Shown one piece after another: positions 47,482 through 56,540 of a stretch of DNA of 64,000 nt; the stretch's first letter is position 1, and every line of letters begins with the position of its first letter. The notes beneath the pieces were generated by a model. The model did no database searches. It was not told the DNA's origin and saw nothing but the letters and a program-made list of their open reading frames with translations. Made by a program: the position numbers and the translations under genes. The DNA is from Yoonia tamlensis (GTDB lineage Bacteria; Pseudomonadota; Alphaproteobacteria; Rhodobacterales; Rhodobacteraceae): assembly GCF_900115105.1 (NCBI RefSeq), contig NZ_FOYP01000002.1, positions 372,001-436,000 of the forward strand, given 5' to 3'.

Positions 47482-47507
47482 GAATCTCTGCCTCTTTGCT
47501 CGACGGT

Positions 47508-47581
47508 TTTGTATGATGAAAAGCCCAAGTTGTACAAGGTTATCCGGCTTTCTTATGAAGCGTCGGTTTTTGGTATGACAA
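47508..47581 (-). promoter_or_regulatory. Possible GntR operator region
   Basis: Upstream of the GntR gene are TTTGTATGATGAA (47508-47520), the palindrome TTGTACAA (47530-47537) and TTGGTATGACAA (47570-47581). FCD-type GntR operators often read TNGTNNNACNA, so these may be its sites. The rest of the 261-bp gap holds the LacI gene's promoter and inverted repeat. Confidence 0.3.
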
Positions 47582-47700
47582 GACAGCAGGTGCGCCCCAT
47601 TGCTGCAGAAATATCAAACAGTTGCGCAGGCCTGTTTTTGCCACTGCCCAAAAATTTACAATATTTTCTTGATTCTATCGCGCGGCAAGTTTTGTATAGA

Positions 47701-47726
47701 TTCGAAAGTTTATGCAAAATTTCGAA
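47701..47726 (+). promoter_or_regulatory. Inverted repeat upstream of the LacI gene, likely operator
   Basis: TTCGAAA and TTTCGAA form a perfect 7-bp inverted repeat with a 12-bp spacer, ending 16 bp before the ATG and just after a TTGATT-N17-TTGTAT promoter-like sequence. Such placement would let a repressor block its own gene. Confidence 0.4.
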
Positions 47727-47742
47727 CCAAGGGTGACGCGAC

Positions 47743-48765
47743 ATGGGTAGTAAGATCCGCAATATGGAAGAATTCGCCAAGGCCAGCGGTATATCGCGCC
47801 CAACCATTTCAAAGTATTTCAACGACCCGACAACTGTCCGTGCCTCGACCCGCGAACGTATCGAACAGGCGCTTGAGACATATGACTATCGGCCCAATAT
47901 TTTTGCGATGAACCAAAACCGCAAACTGACCCGCAATATTGGTGTCGTTGTGCCGTCGCTTGCCGACCCGTTCTTTGCCGAGATCGCAAGGAACGTCGAA
48001 CAGCGCTGCATTGATGCGGGGTATCGGCCGACGCTTTATAGTGCGCACGGCAGTCGCGACCAAGAGGTCGAGATTCTGGACAGCCTGCGTTCGCTCAAGC
48101 CTGCGGGGCTATTGATCGCGCCTTTAGGGCGCAATTCCGACAAGGCGATGATCGAAAAGTTCACCAAGAAAGTTCCAACCGTCCTGTTTGACAGCCATTT
48201 GCCAGACATCGGGCTATCTTTTGGTGGTTCGGATAATTTCCAATTTGGGCGATTGATTGTCGACTACCTGTGCCGAACAGGAGAGCCGCCCTGCTTTTTT
48301 GAAATGAAATTCCCCGCAAACCCGAACGCGAACAAGCGCCGGCAGGGCTATATCGCGGCGATGGAGGCGCTTGGCTACGCGCCGCAGGTAATCAGCGTCG
48401 AGGGCGAAGGATGGGCTTTCGAAGAAATCGGCCGCCGCGGCGGGCTGGATGTGATCGACAGCGCCGGTTTTCCCAGCAACACCGTTTTGTGCAGTAACGA
48501 CCGTTTGGCCATCGGGCTTATCGCGGCCTGTTTTGCGCGGAACCAGCCCGTGGGATTCGCGGATGAAGGGGCGATTCGAATCGCTGGCATGGATGATCAC
48601 CCGTTCTCGCGGTTCACTTGTCCGCCGCTAACCACAATTGCACAGGACTATGAAGCGATTTCGAAACACGCGGTCGAAACTTTGTTCAAAAAGCTGGAAG
48701 GTGATGAAGTTACAGACAAAGTTGTGCTTTTTGAGGGCAAATTAATCATGCGACAGTCCGCTTGA
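47743..48765 (+). CDS. LacI-family regulator of the polyol operon
   Basis: 340 aa. N-terminal helix-turn-helix MEEFAKASGISRPTISKYF (about 8-26) with hinge region to residue 60, then a periplasmic-binding-protein-like effector domain (VVVPSLADPFFAEIARNVE near 68, LCSNDRLAIG near 247, GMDDHPFSRFTCPPLTTIAQD near 284). Located directly before smoE on the same strand and divergent from gntR. It probably responds to a polyol or its oxidation product. Confidence 0.88.
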   Translation: MGSKIRNMEEFAKASGISRPTISKYFNDPTTVRASTRERIEQALETYDYRPNIFAMNQNRKLTRNIGVVVPSLADPFFAEIARNVEQRCIDAGYRPTLYSAHGSRDQEVEILDSLRSLKPAGLLIAPLGRNSDKAMIEKFTKKVPTVLFDSHLPDIGLSFGGSDNFQFGRLIVDYLCRTGEPPCFFEMKFPANPNANKRRQGYIAAMEALGYAPQVISVEGEGWAFEEIGRRGGLDVIDSAGFPSNTVLCSNDRLAIGLIAACFARNQPVGFADEGAIRIAGMDDHPFSRFTCPPLTTIAQDYEAISKHAVETLFKKLEGDEVTDKVVLFEGKLIMRQSA

Positions 48766-48863
48766 AGGCCAATCAAAACTTTCCGCGCGTAAAATTATAG
48801 TTGACCGCGCGAATACAATTCCTCAAGGTAAGGCCGTGGAGAAAAGCTTTCGGGAGGAATAAT

Positions 48864-50159
48864 ATGAAATCTTTGATGAACACCGCTGTCGGCCTGTCTA
48901 TGACCGTTGCAACTGCATCAACTGCATTTGCGGAAGGTCACGCGACCGAGCTGACAATCGCGATCGTGAACAACGGTCACATGATCAACATGCAAACAGT
49001 CGCCGAAGCGTATACCGCTGAAACCGGTGTGACCCTGAACTGGGTATCGCTGGAAGAAGGCGTTCTGCGCGAGCAGGTAACATCCGACACCGCAACAGGT
49101 GGCGGCCAGTACGACATCATCAACATCGGCATGCAAGAAGCACCGATTTGGGGTGCTGCGGGTTGGATTGAGCCACTGAACTTTGGCGCTGACTACGACG
49201 TTGACGACATGCTGCCAGCAATGCGCAACGGCCTGTCCGCTGACGGCGTACTTTACGCGGCACCATTTTATGGTGAATCGTCAATGGTCATGTACCGCAA
49301 GGACCTGACTGACGCGGCTGGCGTTACAATCGCTGACAACGACAGCTGGGATAACGTGATGGCAGCAGCCGCTGCGATGCACGATCCTGACAACGGCGTT
49401 TACGGTGCATGTCTGCGCGGTAAGCCAGGTTGGGGCGACAACATGGCGTTCGTGACAACTGTTGTGAACTCATTCGGTGGTGCATGGTTCGACGCTGACA
49501 TGCGTCCGACACTGGAATCAGACGAATGGAAAGCGGCGATCAACTTCTACGTTGACCTGCTGGGTACATACGGCCCTCCAGGTTCCGAAGGGAACTCTTT
49601 CAACGAGATCCTCGCGCTTTATAACGAAGGAAAATGTGGTCTGTGGATCGACGCGACAATCGCGGCATCTTTCCTTGAAGTAGACGGCGTTGCATACGCA
49701 CAATCACCAAACGCGGGTAACCCTGTTGGTGCGAACTGGCTCTGGGCTTGGGCGATGGCTGTTCCTGCGGGCACAGACACTGCTGAAGAAGCCAAAGCAT
49801 TCATCGAATGGGCAACATCCAAAGCCTATATCGAAGCTGTCGGCAACCACCCAGACTTTGGTTGGGGTTCAGTTCCAACAGGTACACGTGCGTCAACATA
49901 TGCGATTCCTGAATTCCAAGCTGCTGCACCTTTCGCAGCTGCGGAACTGGCAGCGATTGAATCTGCGGCACCAGAAGCCACAGACATCAAGCCATATGTT
50001 GGTGTTCAGTTCGCTTCGATCCCCGAGTTCCCAGAAGTCGGTACAGCGGTCGCACAAGAAATCGCAGCGGCATTGTCCGGCGCGAAATCTGTCGATGACG
50101 CTTTGGCAGCCGCCCAGTCTGCCGCCGATGCAATCATGTCAGAAGCGGGTTACTACTAA
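48864..50159 (+). CDS. smoE: Polyol (sorbitol/mannitol) ABC transporter binding protein SmoE-like
   Basis: 431 aa, exported. Signal peptide 1-23 (ends STAFAEGH). Family 1 solute-binding protein; segments LTIAIVNNGHMINMQ, YDIINIGMQEAPIWG and APFYGESSMVMYRKDL match the sorbitol/mannitol binding proteins. Strong ribosome site GGGAGGAA before ATG 48864; a longer frame to 48801 is ignored. The codon choice (many ACA, CCA, GCA) differs from neighbours and suggests high expression. A GC hairpin follows the stop. Confidence 0.88.
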   Translation: MKSLMNTAVGLSMTVATASTAFAEGHATELTIAIVNNGHMINMQTVAEAYTAETGVTLNWVSLEEGVLREQVTSDTATGGGQYDIINIGMQEAPIWGAAGWIEPLNFGADYDVDDMLPAMRNGLSADGVLYAAPFYGESSMVMYRKDLTDAAGVTIADNDSWDNVMAAAAAMHDPDNGVYGACLRGKPGWGDNMAFVTTVVNSFGGAWFDADMRPTLESDEWKAAINFYVDLLGTYGPPGSEGNSFNEILALYNEGKCGLWIDATIAASFLEVDGVAYAQSPNAGNPVGANWLWAWAMAVPAGTDTAEEAKAFIEWATSKAYIEAVGNHPDFGWGSVPTGTRASTYAIPEFQAAAPFAAAELAAIESAAPEATDIKPYVGVQFASIPEFPEVGTAVAQEIAAALSGAKSVDDALAAAQSAADAIMSEAGYY

Positions 50160-50179
50160 TCCCTTTGACTGATTAAGTT

Positions 50180-50206
50180 CAGGCCCGGTGAACACCGCCG
50201 GGCCTG
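50180..50206 (+). promoter_or_regulatory. Intercistronic hairpin after smoE
   Basis: CAGGCCCGG / CCGGGCCTG, 9-bp perfect arms and a 9-nt loop, followed by a run of C rather than T. It resembles the hairpin after the binding-protein gene at 18-1235 and likely protects smoE mRNA or limits read-through to the permeases. Confidence 0.6.
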
Positions 50207-50327
50207 TCCCCCCCCTAACGGTTTTATCGCTCGGGCTTGATCACGGAATTATTGTGCTACGTTGATCGCCAAGAGCGCCCGCTCAAAGAAAATTTACGCA
50301 ATCCTGAATGAATAGGTGACCAGAGCT

Positions 50328-51266
50328 ATGTCCAAAAGAACGCTCCCTCGTATCCTACAAACGCCAGCAGTCATCCTTTTGTTGATCTGGATGTTGGTCC
50401 CGCTGAGCATGACGCTCTATTTTTCATTCATTCGGTATGTGTTGAACAGCAATATCCGGCCTGAATGGACAACACCGGCGCTTAGCAACTGGCGCGGTTT
50501 CGGCAACTATGCCTATGTTCTAAAGGCCAAGGATTTTATCTTTGCGATCCAGAACTCGGTTCTGATTGTGGGCAGTATCCTGATCATCACGGTTATTCTG
50601 GGTCTCGGGATCGCGGTTCTGATCAACCGTAACTTCCCTGGCCGTGGTATCGTGCGGGTTCTGCTGATTTCGCCTTTCTTTGTGATGCCTGCTGTTAACG
50701 CGGTTTTGTGGATCAACATGATCCTTGATCCGGTGCTTGGCCTGCAAGGGATTGCCGTGGGCGGCATCAACAACCTGATCGACGGGCTGCGCGATTTCCC
50801 TGTGCTGGGCTGGTTCTTTAACCTATGGCCAACGTTTGAACCGATCTCGTTCCGCGCCACACAGACATCCGCTTATGCGGTGATCATGATGGTGGCCTGG
50901 CAGTGGACACCATTTGCGGTCCTGATTTTCATGACCTCTTTGCAGTCCGAAGATGAAAGCCAGAAAGAAGCGGCGACATTGGACGGCGCATCACCTTGGT
51001 CACAGTTTATCAACCTGACTGTGCCGCATCTGGCGCGTCCTATTGCGATTGTTGTGATGATCCAGTCGATCTTTCACCTGTCGCTTTACGCCGAGATTGA
51101 AATCGTCAGCCGCGGCAACGGCAACAAGAACCTGCCGTATCTGATCGGTGAATTCACATCCAACAACATTGGTGCAGCAAGCGCCACGGGCATCTTTGCC
51201 GTCATCCTAGCCAATATCATCGCGATCTTCTTGTTGCGCATGGTTGGCAAAAGCTTGATGGACTAG
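50328..51266 (+). CDS. smoF: Polyol ABC transporter permease SmoF-like
   Basis: 312 aa MalF-type inner-membrane protein with about six hydrophobic segments. The cytoplasmic EAA loop appears as EAATLDGASPWSQFINLTVP near 223-242 and contacts the ATPase. The start at ATG 50328 fits the typical short N-terminus; GTG at 50316 would add four residues. The gene starts 168 bp after smoE, with a hairpin between. Confidence 0.87.
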   Translation: MSKRTLPRILQTPAVILLLIWMLVPLSMTLYFSFIRYVLNSNIRPEWTTPALSNWRGFGNYAYVLKAKDFIFAIQNSVLIVGSILIITVILGLGIAVLINRNFPGRGIVRVLLISPFFVMPAVNAVLWINMILDPVLGLQGIAVGGINNLIDGLRDFPVLGWFFNLWPTFEPISFRATQTSAYAVIMMVAWQWTPFAVLIFMTSLQSEDESQKEAATLDGASPWSQFINLTVPHLARPIAIVVMIQSIFHLSLYAEIEIVSRGNGNKNLPYLIGEFTSNNIGAASATGIFAVILANIIAIFLLRMVGKSLMD

Positions 51267-51277
51267 GGAGAAAGACA

Positions 51278-52114
51278 ATGGCAGCTGTTACAGAACGTTC
51301 AAACTTTGGCAAAATCGCATGGCCCGTCGTGGCATGGATCGTCGCCCTTATCTTCTTTTTCCCGATTTTCTGGTTGGTGTTCACCAGCTTTAAAACCGAT
51401 GCTGATGCGGTAAAGCCCGAACATTTGTTCCGCTTTACACCGACGCTGGAAAACTACACGAACATGACCCAGAACTATGATTACTGGCGGTTCGCGATCA
51501 ATTCGGTCATCACATCGACCTTTGCGACATTGTTCGCGCTGTTTGTCGGGGTGCCAGCGGCCTATGCGATGGCGTTCAACCCCAGCCGTCACACCAAAGA
51601 CATCCTGATGTGGATGCTGTCGACAAAAATGCTGCCTGCGGCCGCCGTGCTGTATCCGATGACATTCCTGACCAAGAATTTCCTTGGCATCTTTGACACG
51701 CATTTCCTGGTGATTGTGGTCTTGTGCCTGATCAACCTGCCGATCGTCATCTGGATGCTGTTCACCTACTTCAAGGAAATCCCCAAAGAGATCATCGAAG
51801 CCGGCAAAATGGACGGTGTGAATACCTGGGGCGAGATCAAGGATATCCTGATCCCGCTGGCATGGGGCGGTATCGCGTCCACGGCGCTGCTGACATTCAT
51901 CTTTTGCTGGAACGAAGCCTATTGGACCGTGCGTCTGACCACTATTGACGCGGCAACCCTGTCCAAGCTGATCGAAGGCAACCGCGCACCCGAAGGTCTG
52001 TTCTTTGGCCGTCTGTCTGCGGTGTCCACAGCCGCGATTGCGCCCATCGTTATCCTTGGCTGGTTCTGTCAGAAACAACTGGTGCAAGGCCTGACATTCG
52101 GAGCGGTGAAGTAA
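51278..52114 (+). CDS. smoG: Polyol ABC transporter permease SmoG-like
   Basis: 278 aa MalG-type permease. Hydrophobic segments near residues 16-36, 75-98, 108-130, 142-162, 200-220 and 248-268; EAA loop EAGKMDGVNTWGEIKDILIP near 177-196. AGGGAGAAAG precedes the ATG. It overlaps mtlK by one base (TAATG). Confidence 0.9.
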   Translation: MAAVTERSNFGKIAWPVVAWIVALIFFFPIFWLVFTSFKTDADAVKPEHLFRFTPTLENYTNMTQNYDYWRFAINSVITSTFATLFALFVGVPAAYAMAFNPSRHTKDILMWMLSTKMLPAAAVLYPMTFLTKNFLGIFDTHFLVIVVLCLINLPIVIWMLFTYFKEIPKEIIEAGKMDGVNTWGEIKDILIPLAWGGIASTALLTFIFCWNEAYWTVRLTTIDAATLSKLIEGNRAPEGLFFGRLSAVSTAAIAPIVILGWFCQKQLVQGLTFGAVK

Positions 52115-53535
52115 TGACTACCGCGATCTCTACAAAAATTGCCGCGACCCGCTATGACCGGTCCGCATGTGAAATCGGGATTGTCCACCTAGGGTTCGGT
52201 GCCTTCCACCGCGCGCATCAGGCGGTCTATGTCGATGATTATATGGACCGGACGGGCGATCTGCGCTGGGGCATTGCGGCGGTGAATTTGCGCGGCTCTG
52301 AATCTGCGCAATTCGCCGCGGCAAAGGCCGATACCACAGGCCATGACGGTTATTTTCTGAAATCCATTTCGGCGGATAACATTGTCGCAATCCGGCGCGT
52401 GCGGTCACATGTGAAATTTGTCGACTGGAGCATTGTACCGGCAGAGGCCGAGAATTTGCTAAGTGCGAAATCCGTGCATCTGGTGACAATCACCGTCACC
52501 GAAAGCGGCTATTACACCGATCCGAACGGCGACCTAAATGTTGCCGATCCACTGATAGCTGCCGAAGCCACAGGCGCACAGGCGCACAGCGTTTATGGCT
52601 ATCTGCGCGCGGCATTGCGCGGGCGGATGCAGACAACGGCGGCACCGCTGACAATCGCATGCTGTGACAATATCCGCCAGAACGGCAAGATGTTGCGCCG
52701 CAATCTGCTGGCCTATCTGCACGCCTGCAAGGATACGGCGCTGGCTGAATGGGTTGCGCAAAACGTGGCATTCCCCTGTTCGATGGTGGACCGGATCACG
52801 CCCCGCAGCGCCCAAGAACTTTGTGATGAGCTTAGCGAGATCGTGGGCGCGAAAGTTACCGCGCCGATTATGGCCGAAGATTTCACGCAATGGGTTCTGC
52901 AAAGCAATTTTGCGGCTGACATGCCCGACCTTGCACGCGCCGGTGTGACCGTCACAGCAGATGTTGATCCCTACGAGGAAACCAAAATCCGTGTGCTGAA
53001 TGGCGGACATACAGCGCTGTGCTATCTGGCCGCGCTCGAGGGTGTCGAAACCTTTGATGCCGCGATGCGGGTGCCGCATTTGAACGCGCATTTTCAGGCC
53101 TTCGAAACCAAAGAGGTCTTGCCGGCGCTTACTTTGGCGCTGCCATTTTCAAAAGACGAATATCTGCGCGATATCGCGCGACGTTTTGGCAATCAGGCGA
53201 TTGGCGACACCGTTGCGCGGATCTGCGCAGACGGCATGGCAAAATTCCCGATCTTTGTGCGGCCCACGCTGGAAGGTTGCCTAAAACAGGGGATCATGCC
53301 CGTACATGCGATCCGCAGTATCGCAAGCTGGCATCAGTTTGCGCGGCTTGTCGCGGCAGGCAAGATCCCGTTCAAATATGTCGAACCGAGCTGGGACGAT
53401 CTTGCGGCTATGCTTGGCACCGAAGACTTCGTTCAAAGCCAACAGCTTTGGGGCGATTTGCCTAAAACCTATCCTGCTTTCGCCGAAAAACTTCGGCATG
53501 AAATTTCTGAATTGGAGACACAATGGCCGGTCTAA
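52114..53535 (+). CDS. mtlK: Mannitol 2-dehydrogenase-type polyol dehydrogenase
   Basis: 473 aa long-chain polyol dehydrogenase that would oxidise mannitol (and perhaps arabitol or sorbitol) to the ketose with NAD. Rossmann start IGIVHLGFGAFHRAHQAVY near 20-38, TESGYYTD near 128, DNIRQNGKML near 187 and KIRVLNGGHTALCYL near 290, where Lys, Asn and His form the catalytic set. It sits between permease and ATPase genes, so uptake and first oxidation are coexpressed. No smoS sorbitol dehydrogenase is nearby. Confidence 0.9.
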   Translation: MTTAISTKIAATRYDRSACEIGIVHLGFGAFHRAHQAVYVDDYMDRTGDLRWGIAAVNLRGSESAQFAAAKADTTGHDGYFLKSISADNIVAIRRVRSHVKFVDWSIVPAEAENLLSAKSVHLVTITVTESGYYTDPNGDLNVADPLIAAEATGAQAHSVYGYLRAALRGRMQTTAAPLTIACCDNIRQNGKMLRRNLLAYLHACKDTALAEWVAQNVAFPCSMVDRITPRSAQELCDELSEIVGAKVTAPIMAEDFTQWVLQSNFAADMPDLARAGVTVTADVDPYEETKIRVLNGGHTALCYLAALEGVETFDAAMRVPHLNAHFQAFETKEVLPALTLALPFSKDEYLRDIARRFGNQAIGDTVARICADGMAKFPIFVRPTLEGCLKQGIMPVHAIRSIASWHQFARLVAAGKIPFKYVEPSWDDLAAMLGTEDFVQSQQLWGDLPKTYPAFAEKLRHEISELETQWPV

Positions 53536-54557
53536 CTTTACGAAATGTCGTTAAGAAATATGGTGAAACACAAGTCATGCACGGTGTCGATCTTGATATC
53601 GAGCATGGTGAATTTGTCGTGTTTGTCGGCCCGTCAGGCTGTGGGAAATCAACGCTTTTGCGGATGATTGCCGGGCTTGAAGAAATTTCCGACGGGACTG
53701 TCGCGATTGGTGATACTGTCGTGAACGATGTTGCGGCATCAAAACGCGGCGTGGCGATGGTGTTCCAGACCTATGCTTTGTATCCGCATATGACGGTCTA
53801 TAAAAACATGGCGTTCGGGCTTAAGCAGGCGAAAACCGATCCGGCTGAAATTGACCGTCGCGTCAAAGGCGCCGCCGAAATTTTGCAGCTTGGTGACTAT
53901 CTTGACCGCAGCCCGCGCAACCTGTCTGGCGGCCAGCGTCAGCGCGTAGCGATCGGGCGTGCGATTGTCCGCGACCCCGAAGTGTTTTTGTTCGACGAAC
54001 CGCTGTCCAACCTCGACGCCGCTTTGCGGGTGCAAACACGGCTGGAAATTGCGCGTCTGCATGAACGGCTTGGAAATACGATGATCTATGTGACCCATGA
54101 TCAGGTCGAGGCGATGACATTGGCCGATAAAATCGTCGTGCTGCGCGACGGGCGGGTTGAACAGGTGGGTTCCCCGATCGAGCTATATGAAAACCCGCGC
54201 AACGCCTTTGTTGCGCAGTTCATCGGTAGCCCAAAAATGAACTTCTTTGGCGCCGGCGATATTGCCAGTACCGCCGCCGCCGCTCTGGGCAAAGATCTGC
54301 CATCCTCCCAAGAGGTTGGTCTGCGCCCAGAGCATCTGACAGTCTGTGATGCGGCCAATGCGGTGGTTTCAGGCAAGCTAGATATCGTTGAAAACCTTGG
54401 CGAATACGCGATGGTTCATATGATCACAGACAGCGGCGTGAGCTTTATCGCCAAGACAGAAAAGCCACCACAGGCGCATAAGGGCGATACGATCAACTTT
54501 ACGATCAAGCCCGAACTTGCGCATTACTTTGACGCGCAGACCGGTTTGCGCGCCTAG
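53523..54557 (+). CDS. smoK: Polyol ABC transporter ATPase SmoK-like
   Basis: 344 aa. Walker [10 protein letters not shown] near 37, MVFQTYALYPHM, signature [14 protein letters not shown] near 135, [18 protein letters not shown], and a C-terminal TOBE-type domain. It overlaps the end of mtlK by 13 bp, so translation is coupled. It is shorter at the C-terminus than the ATPase at 1336-2478. Confidence 0.92.
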   Translation: MAGLTLRNVVKKYGETQVMHGVDLDIEHGEFVVFVGPSGCGKSTLLRMIAGLEEISDGTVAIGDTVVNDVAASKRGVAMVFQTYALYPHMTVYKNMAFGLKQAKTDPAEIDRRVKGAAEILQLGDYLDRSPRNLSGGQRQRVAIGRAIVRDPEVFLFDEPLSNLDAALRVQTRLEIARLHERLGNTMIYVTHDQVEAMTLADKIVVLRDGRVEQVGSPIELYENPRNAFVAQFIGSPKMNFFGAGDIASTAAAALGKDLPSSQEVGLRPEHLTVCDAANAVVSGKLDIVENLGEYAMVHMITDSGVSFIAKTEKPPQAHKGDTINFTIKPELAHYFDAQTGLRA

Positions 54558-54571
54558 CCAGAAATATCGCC

Positions 54572-54598
54572 GACCAGCGCACAAATTATGCGCTGGTC
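54572..54598 (+). terminator. Hairpin at the end of the polyol operon
   Basis: GACCAGCGCA / TGCGCTGGTC, 10-bp perfect arms with a 7-nt loop, 14 bp after smoK. No T-run follows, so it may end transcription only with help or protect the mRNA. Confidence 0.5.
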
Positions 54599-54734
54599 CG
54601 CCACCTTGCATTACGCGCTTGCTGTTTACGGCGTGAAACTGGCTTTCTTCGCTTGCATTGTGTTGTAATACCCAAAAGGCCGCGCCGTGGCGGCCGGTCT
54701 GGTGATGTGCTGTCACCGCGACAAGGGATTACAG

Positions 54735-56366
54735 ATGAAAATCAACACAATTGCATGTTCGCCGATTGATGGGCAGGAACCGGGCACCTCTGGGCTGCGC
54801 AAGAAAACCCGCGTGTTTATGGCGCCCGGCTATCTTGAAAATTTCATCCAAGCGACCTTTGATGCGATTGGCGGCGGGCAGGGCAAGACCATTGTCATCG
54901 GCGGCGACGGGCGGTTTTTTAATACCCAAGCCATCCAGACGATCCTGAAAATGGCCGCTGCAAACGGGGTCACAAAGGCGATTGTCGGCGAAGATGGTCT
55001 TTTGTCCACGCCTGCCGCATCGCATCTGATCCGCTTGAATGCGGCTGACGGCGGCTTTATCCTTTCCGCGAGCCATAACCCCGGCGGCATCGACGAAGAT
55101 TTCGGGGTCAAATTTAACGGGCAAAACGGTGGCCCCGCGCCCGAAGGCCTGACCGCAAAAATCTATGCGGCGACGCAAACGATCACGCAATATCAAACAG
55201 TTGAGGGCAATGATATTGATTTATCGGCGCTTGGCACAAGCGCCCTTGGCAATATGTCGGTCGATGTCGTTGACCCGGTCGCGAGCTACGCGACATTGAT
55301 GCAGGAACTGTTCGATTTTGACGCAATCCGCGCCCTGTTCGCATCCGGATTTACGATGTGTTTTGACGCGATGCACGCGGTCACCGGCCCTTATGCGAAA
55401 ACGATCCTCGAGGACACATTGGGCGCAGCCGCGGGCACCGTCGTGAACGGCACGCCACTCGAAGACTTTGGCAAAGGTCACCCTGACCCGAACCCAATTT
55501 GGGCGAAAACCCTGATGGATTTGATGATGTCGGACGCGGCGCCGGATATGGGCGCGGCCTCGGACGGGGACGGGGACCGGAACATGATTGTCGGGCGCGG
55601 AATTTACGTCACCCCTTCTGACAGTCTGGCCATTCTTGCGGCCAATGCGCATCTTGCGCCCGCCTATGCGCAGGGTCTTGTGGGCATCGCGCGGTCAATG
55701 CCAACCAGCGCCGCCAGCGACCGCGTCGCGCAAAAACGCGGTATCGCGCTTTTCGAAACACCGACTGGCTGGAAATTCTTTGGCAATCTTCTGGACGCGG
55801 GCAAGGTTACAATTTGCGGCGAAGAAAGCGCCGGCACAGGATCCGATCATGTGCGCGAAAAAGACGGGCTTTGGGCGGTGCTGCTGTGGCTGAATATCCT
55901 TGCCGTGCGCAAGCAATCCGTGGCCGAAATCGTGCATGATCACTGGGCGACTTACGGGCGCGATTATTATGCGCGCTGCGACTATGAGGCTATCGAAACC
56001 CAAAAAGCCAACGCGTTGATGGCCGCTTTGCGCGCAAAACTGCCGGATTTGGCGGGGCAAACCGTCGCAGGTTTGGAAATCTCGGGCGCGGATGAATTTT
56101 CCTATGATGATCCGGTTGACGGCTCTGTCAGCAAAAACCAGGGACTGCGGATCACATTCAAAGGCGGCGGTCGCGCAGTATTCCGGCTTTCCGGCACAGG
56201 CACGCAAGGCGCAACCTTGCGGCTTTATCTCGAACAATATTCGGGCCAGACCGGCACGGTAACCCGTGAAACCCTTGCAGCACTGCAACCCGTCCGCGAT
56301 GCGGCGCTTGCTGTCAGCAATTTACAAACGATGATCAACCGCAACGCGCCCGACGTCATCACCTGA
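54735..56366 (+). CDS. pgm: Phosphoglucomutase
   Basis: 543 aa enzyme that interconverts glucose 1-phosphate and 6-phosphate. Catalytic Ser loop SASHNPGG near 117, metal loop DGDGDRN near 280, sugar-specificity loop GEESAGTGSDHVREKDG near 363, and phosphate-binding FRLSGTGTQGATLRLYLE near 483. The ATG at 54735 has AAGGGA upstream; the frame is open 48 bp further. It follows the polyol operon and links the imported sugar to glycogen or UDP-glucose (GalU). Confidence 0.96.
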   Translation: MKINTIACSPIDGQEPGTSGLRKKTRVFMAPGYLENFIQATFDAIGGGQGKTIVIGGDGRFFNTQAIQTILKMAAANGVTKAIVGEDGLLSTPAASHLIRLNAADGGFILSASHNPGGIDEDFGVKFNGQNGGPAPEGLTAKIYAATQTITQYQTVEGNDIDLSALGTSALGNMSVDVVDPVASYATLMQELFDFDAIRALFASGFTMCFDAMHAVTGPYAKTILEDTLGAAAGTVVNGTPLEDFGKGHPDPNPIWAKTLMDLMMSDAAPDMGAASDGDGDRNMIVGRGIYVTPSDSLAILAANAHLAPAYAQGLVGIARSMPTSAASDRVAQKRGIALFETPTGWKFFGNLLDAGKVTICGEESAGTGSDHVREKDGLWAVLLWLNILAVRKQSVAEIVHDHWATYGRDYYARCDYEAIETQKANALMAALRAKLPDLAGQTVAGLEISGADEFSYDDPVDGSVSKNQGLRITFKGGGRAVFRLSGTGTQGATLRLYLEQYSGQTGTVTRETLAALQPVRDAALAVSNLQTMINRNAPDVIT

Positions 56367-56374
56367 AACAAAAC

Positions 56375-56451
56375 TGGTGACCCCGGCAGGATTCGAACCT
56401 GCAACCTGCCCCTTAGGAGGGGGCTGCTCTATCCAGTTGAGCCACGGGGCC
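56375..56451 (-). tRNA. tRNA-Arg (CCU anticodon)
   Basis: 77 nt on the minus strand including an encoded CCA. Acceptor GGCCCCG/CGGGGTC, D stem GCTC/GAGC, anticodon stem GCCCC/GGGGC with loop CTCCTAA (anticodon CCT), T stem GCAGG/CCTGC with TTCGAAT loop. It reads AGG codons. Confidence 0.95.
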
Positions 56452-56540
56452 TGTGCGCTTGGTCAATGCCTGTGTTTGTTCATCTGGTCAACGGGCCAAA
56501 GGGTCGCTAACAATGGTGGGCACAATGACAGGATAACGCC

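Noticed and set aside
56375..56451. tRNA-Arg as an integration site of a mobile element
   Set aside because: No integrase, no repeated tRNA 3' end nearby, and flanking genes are ordinary metabolic genes.
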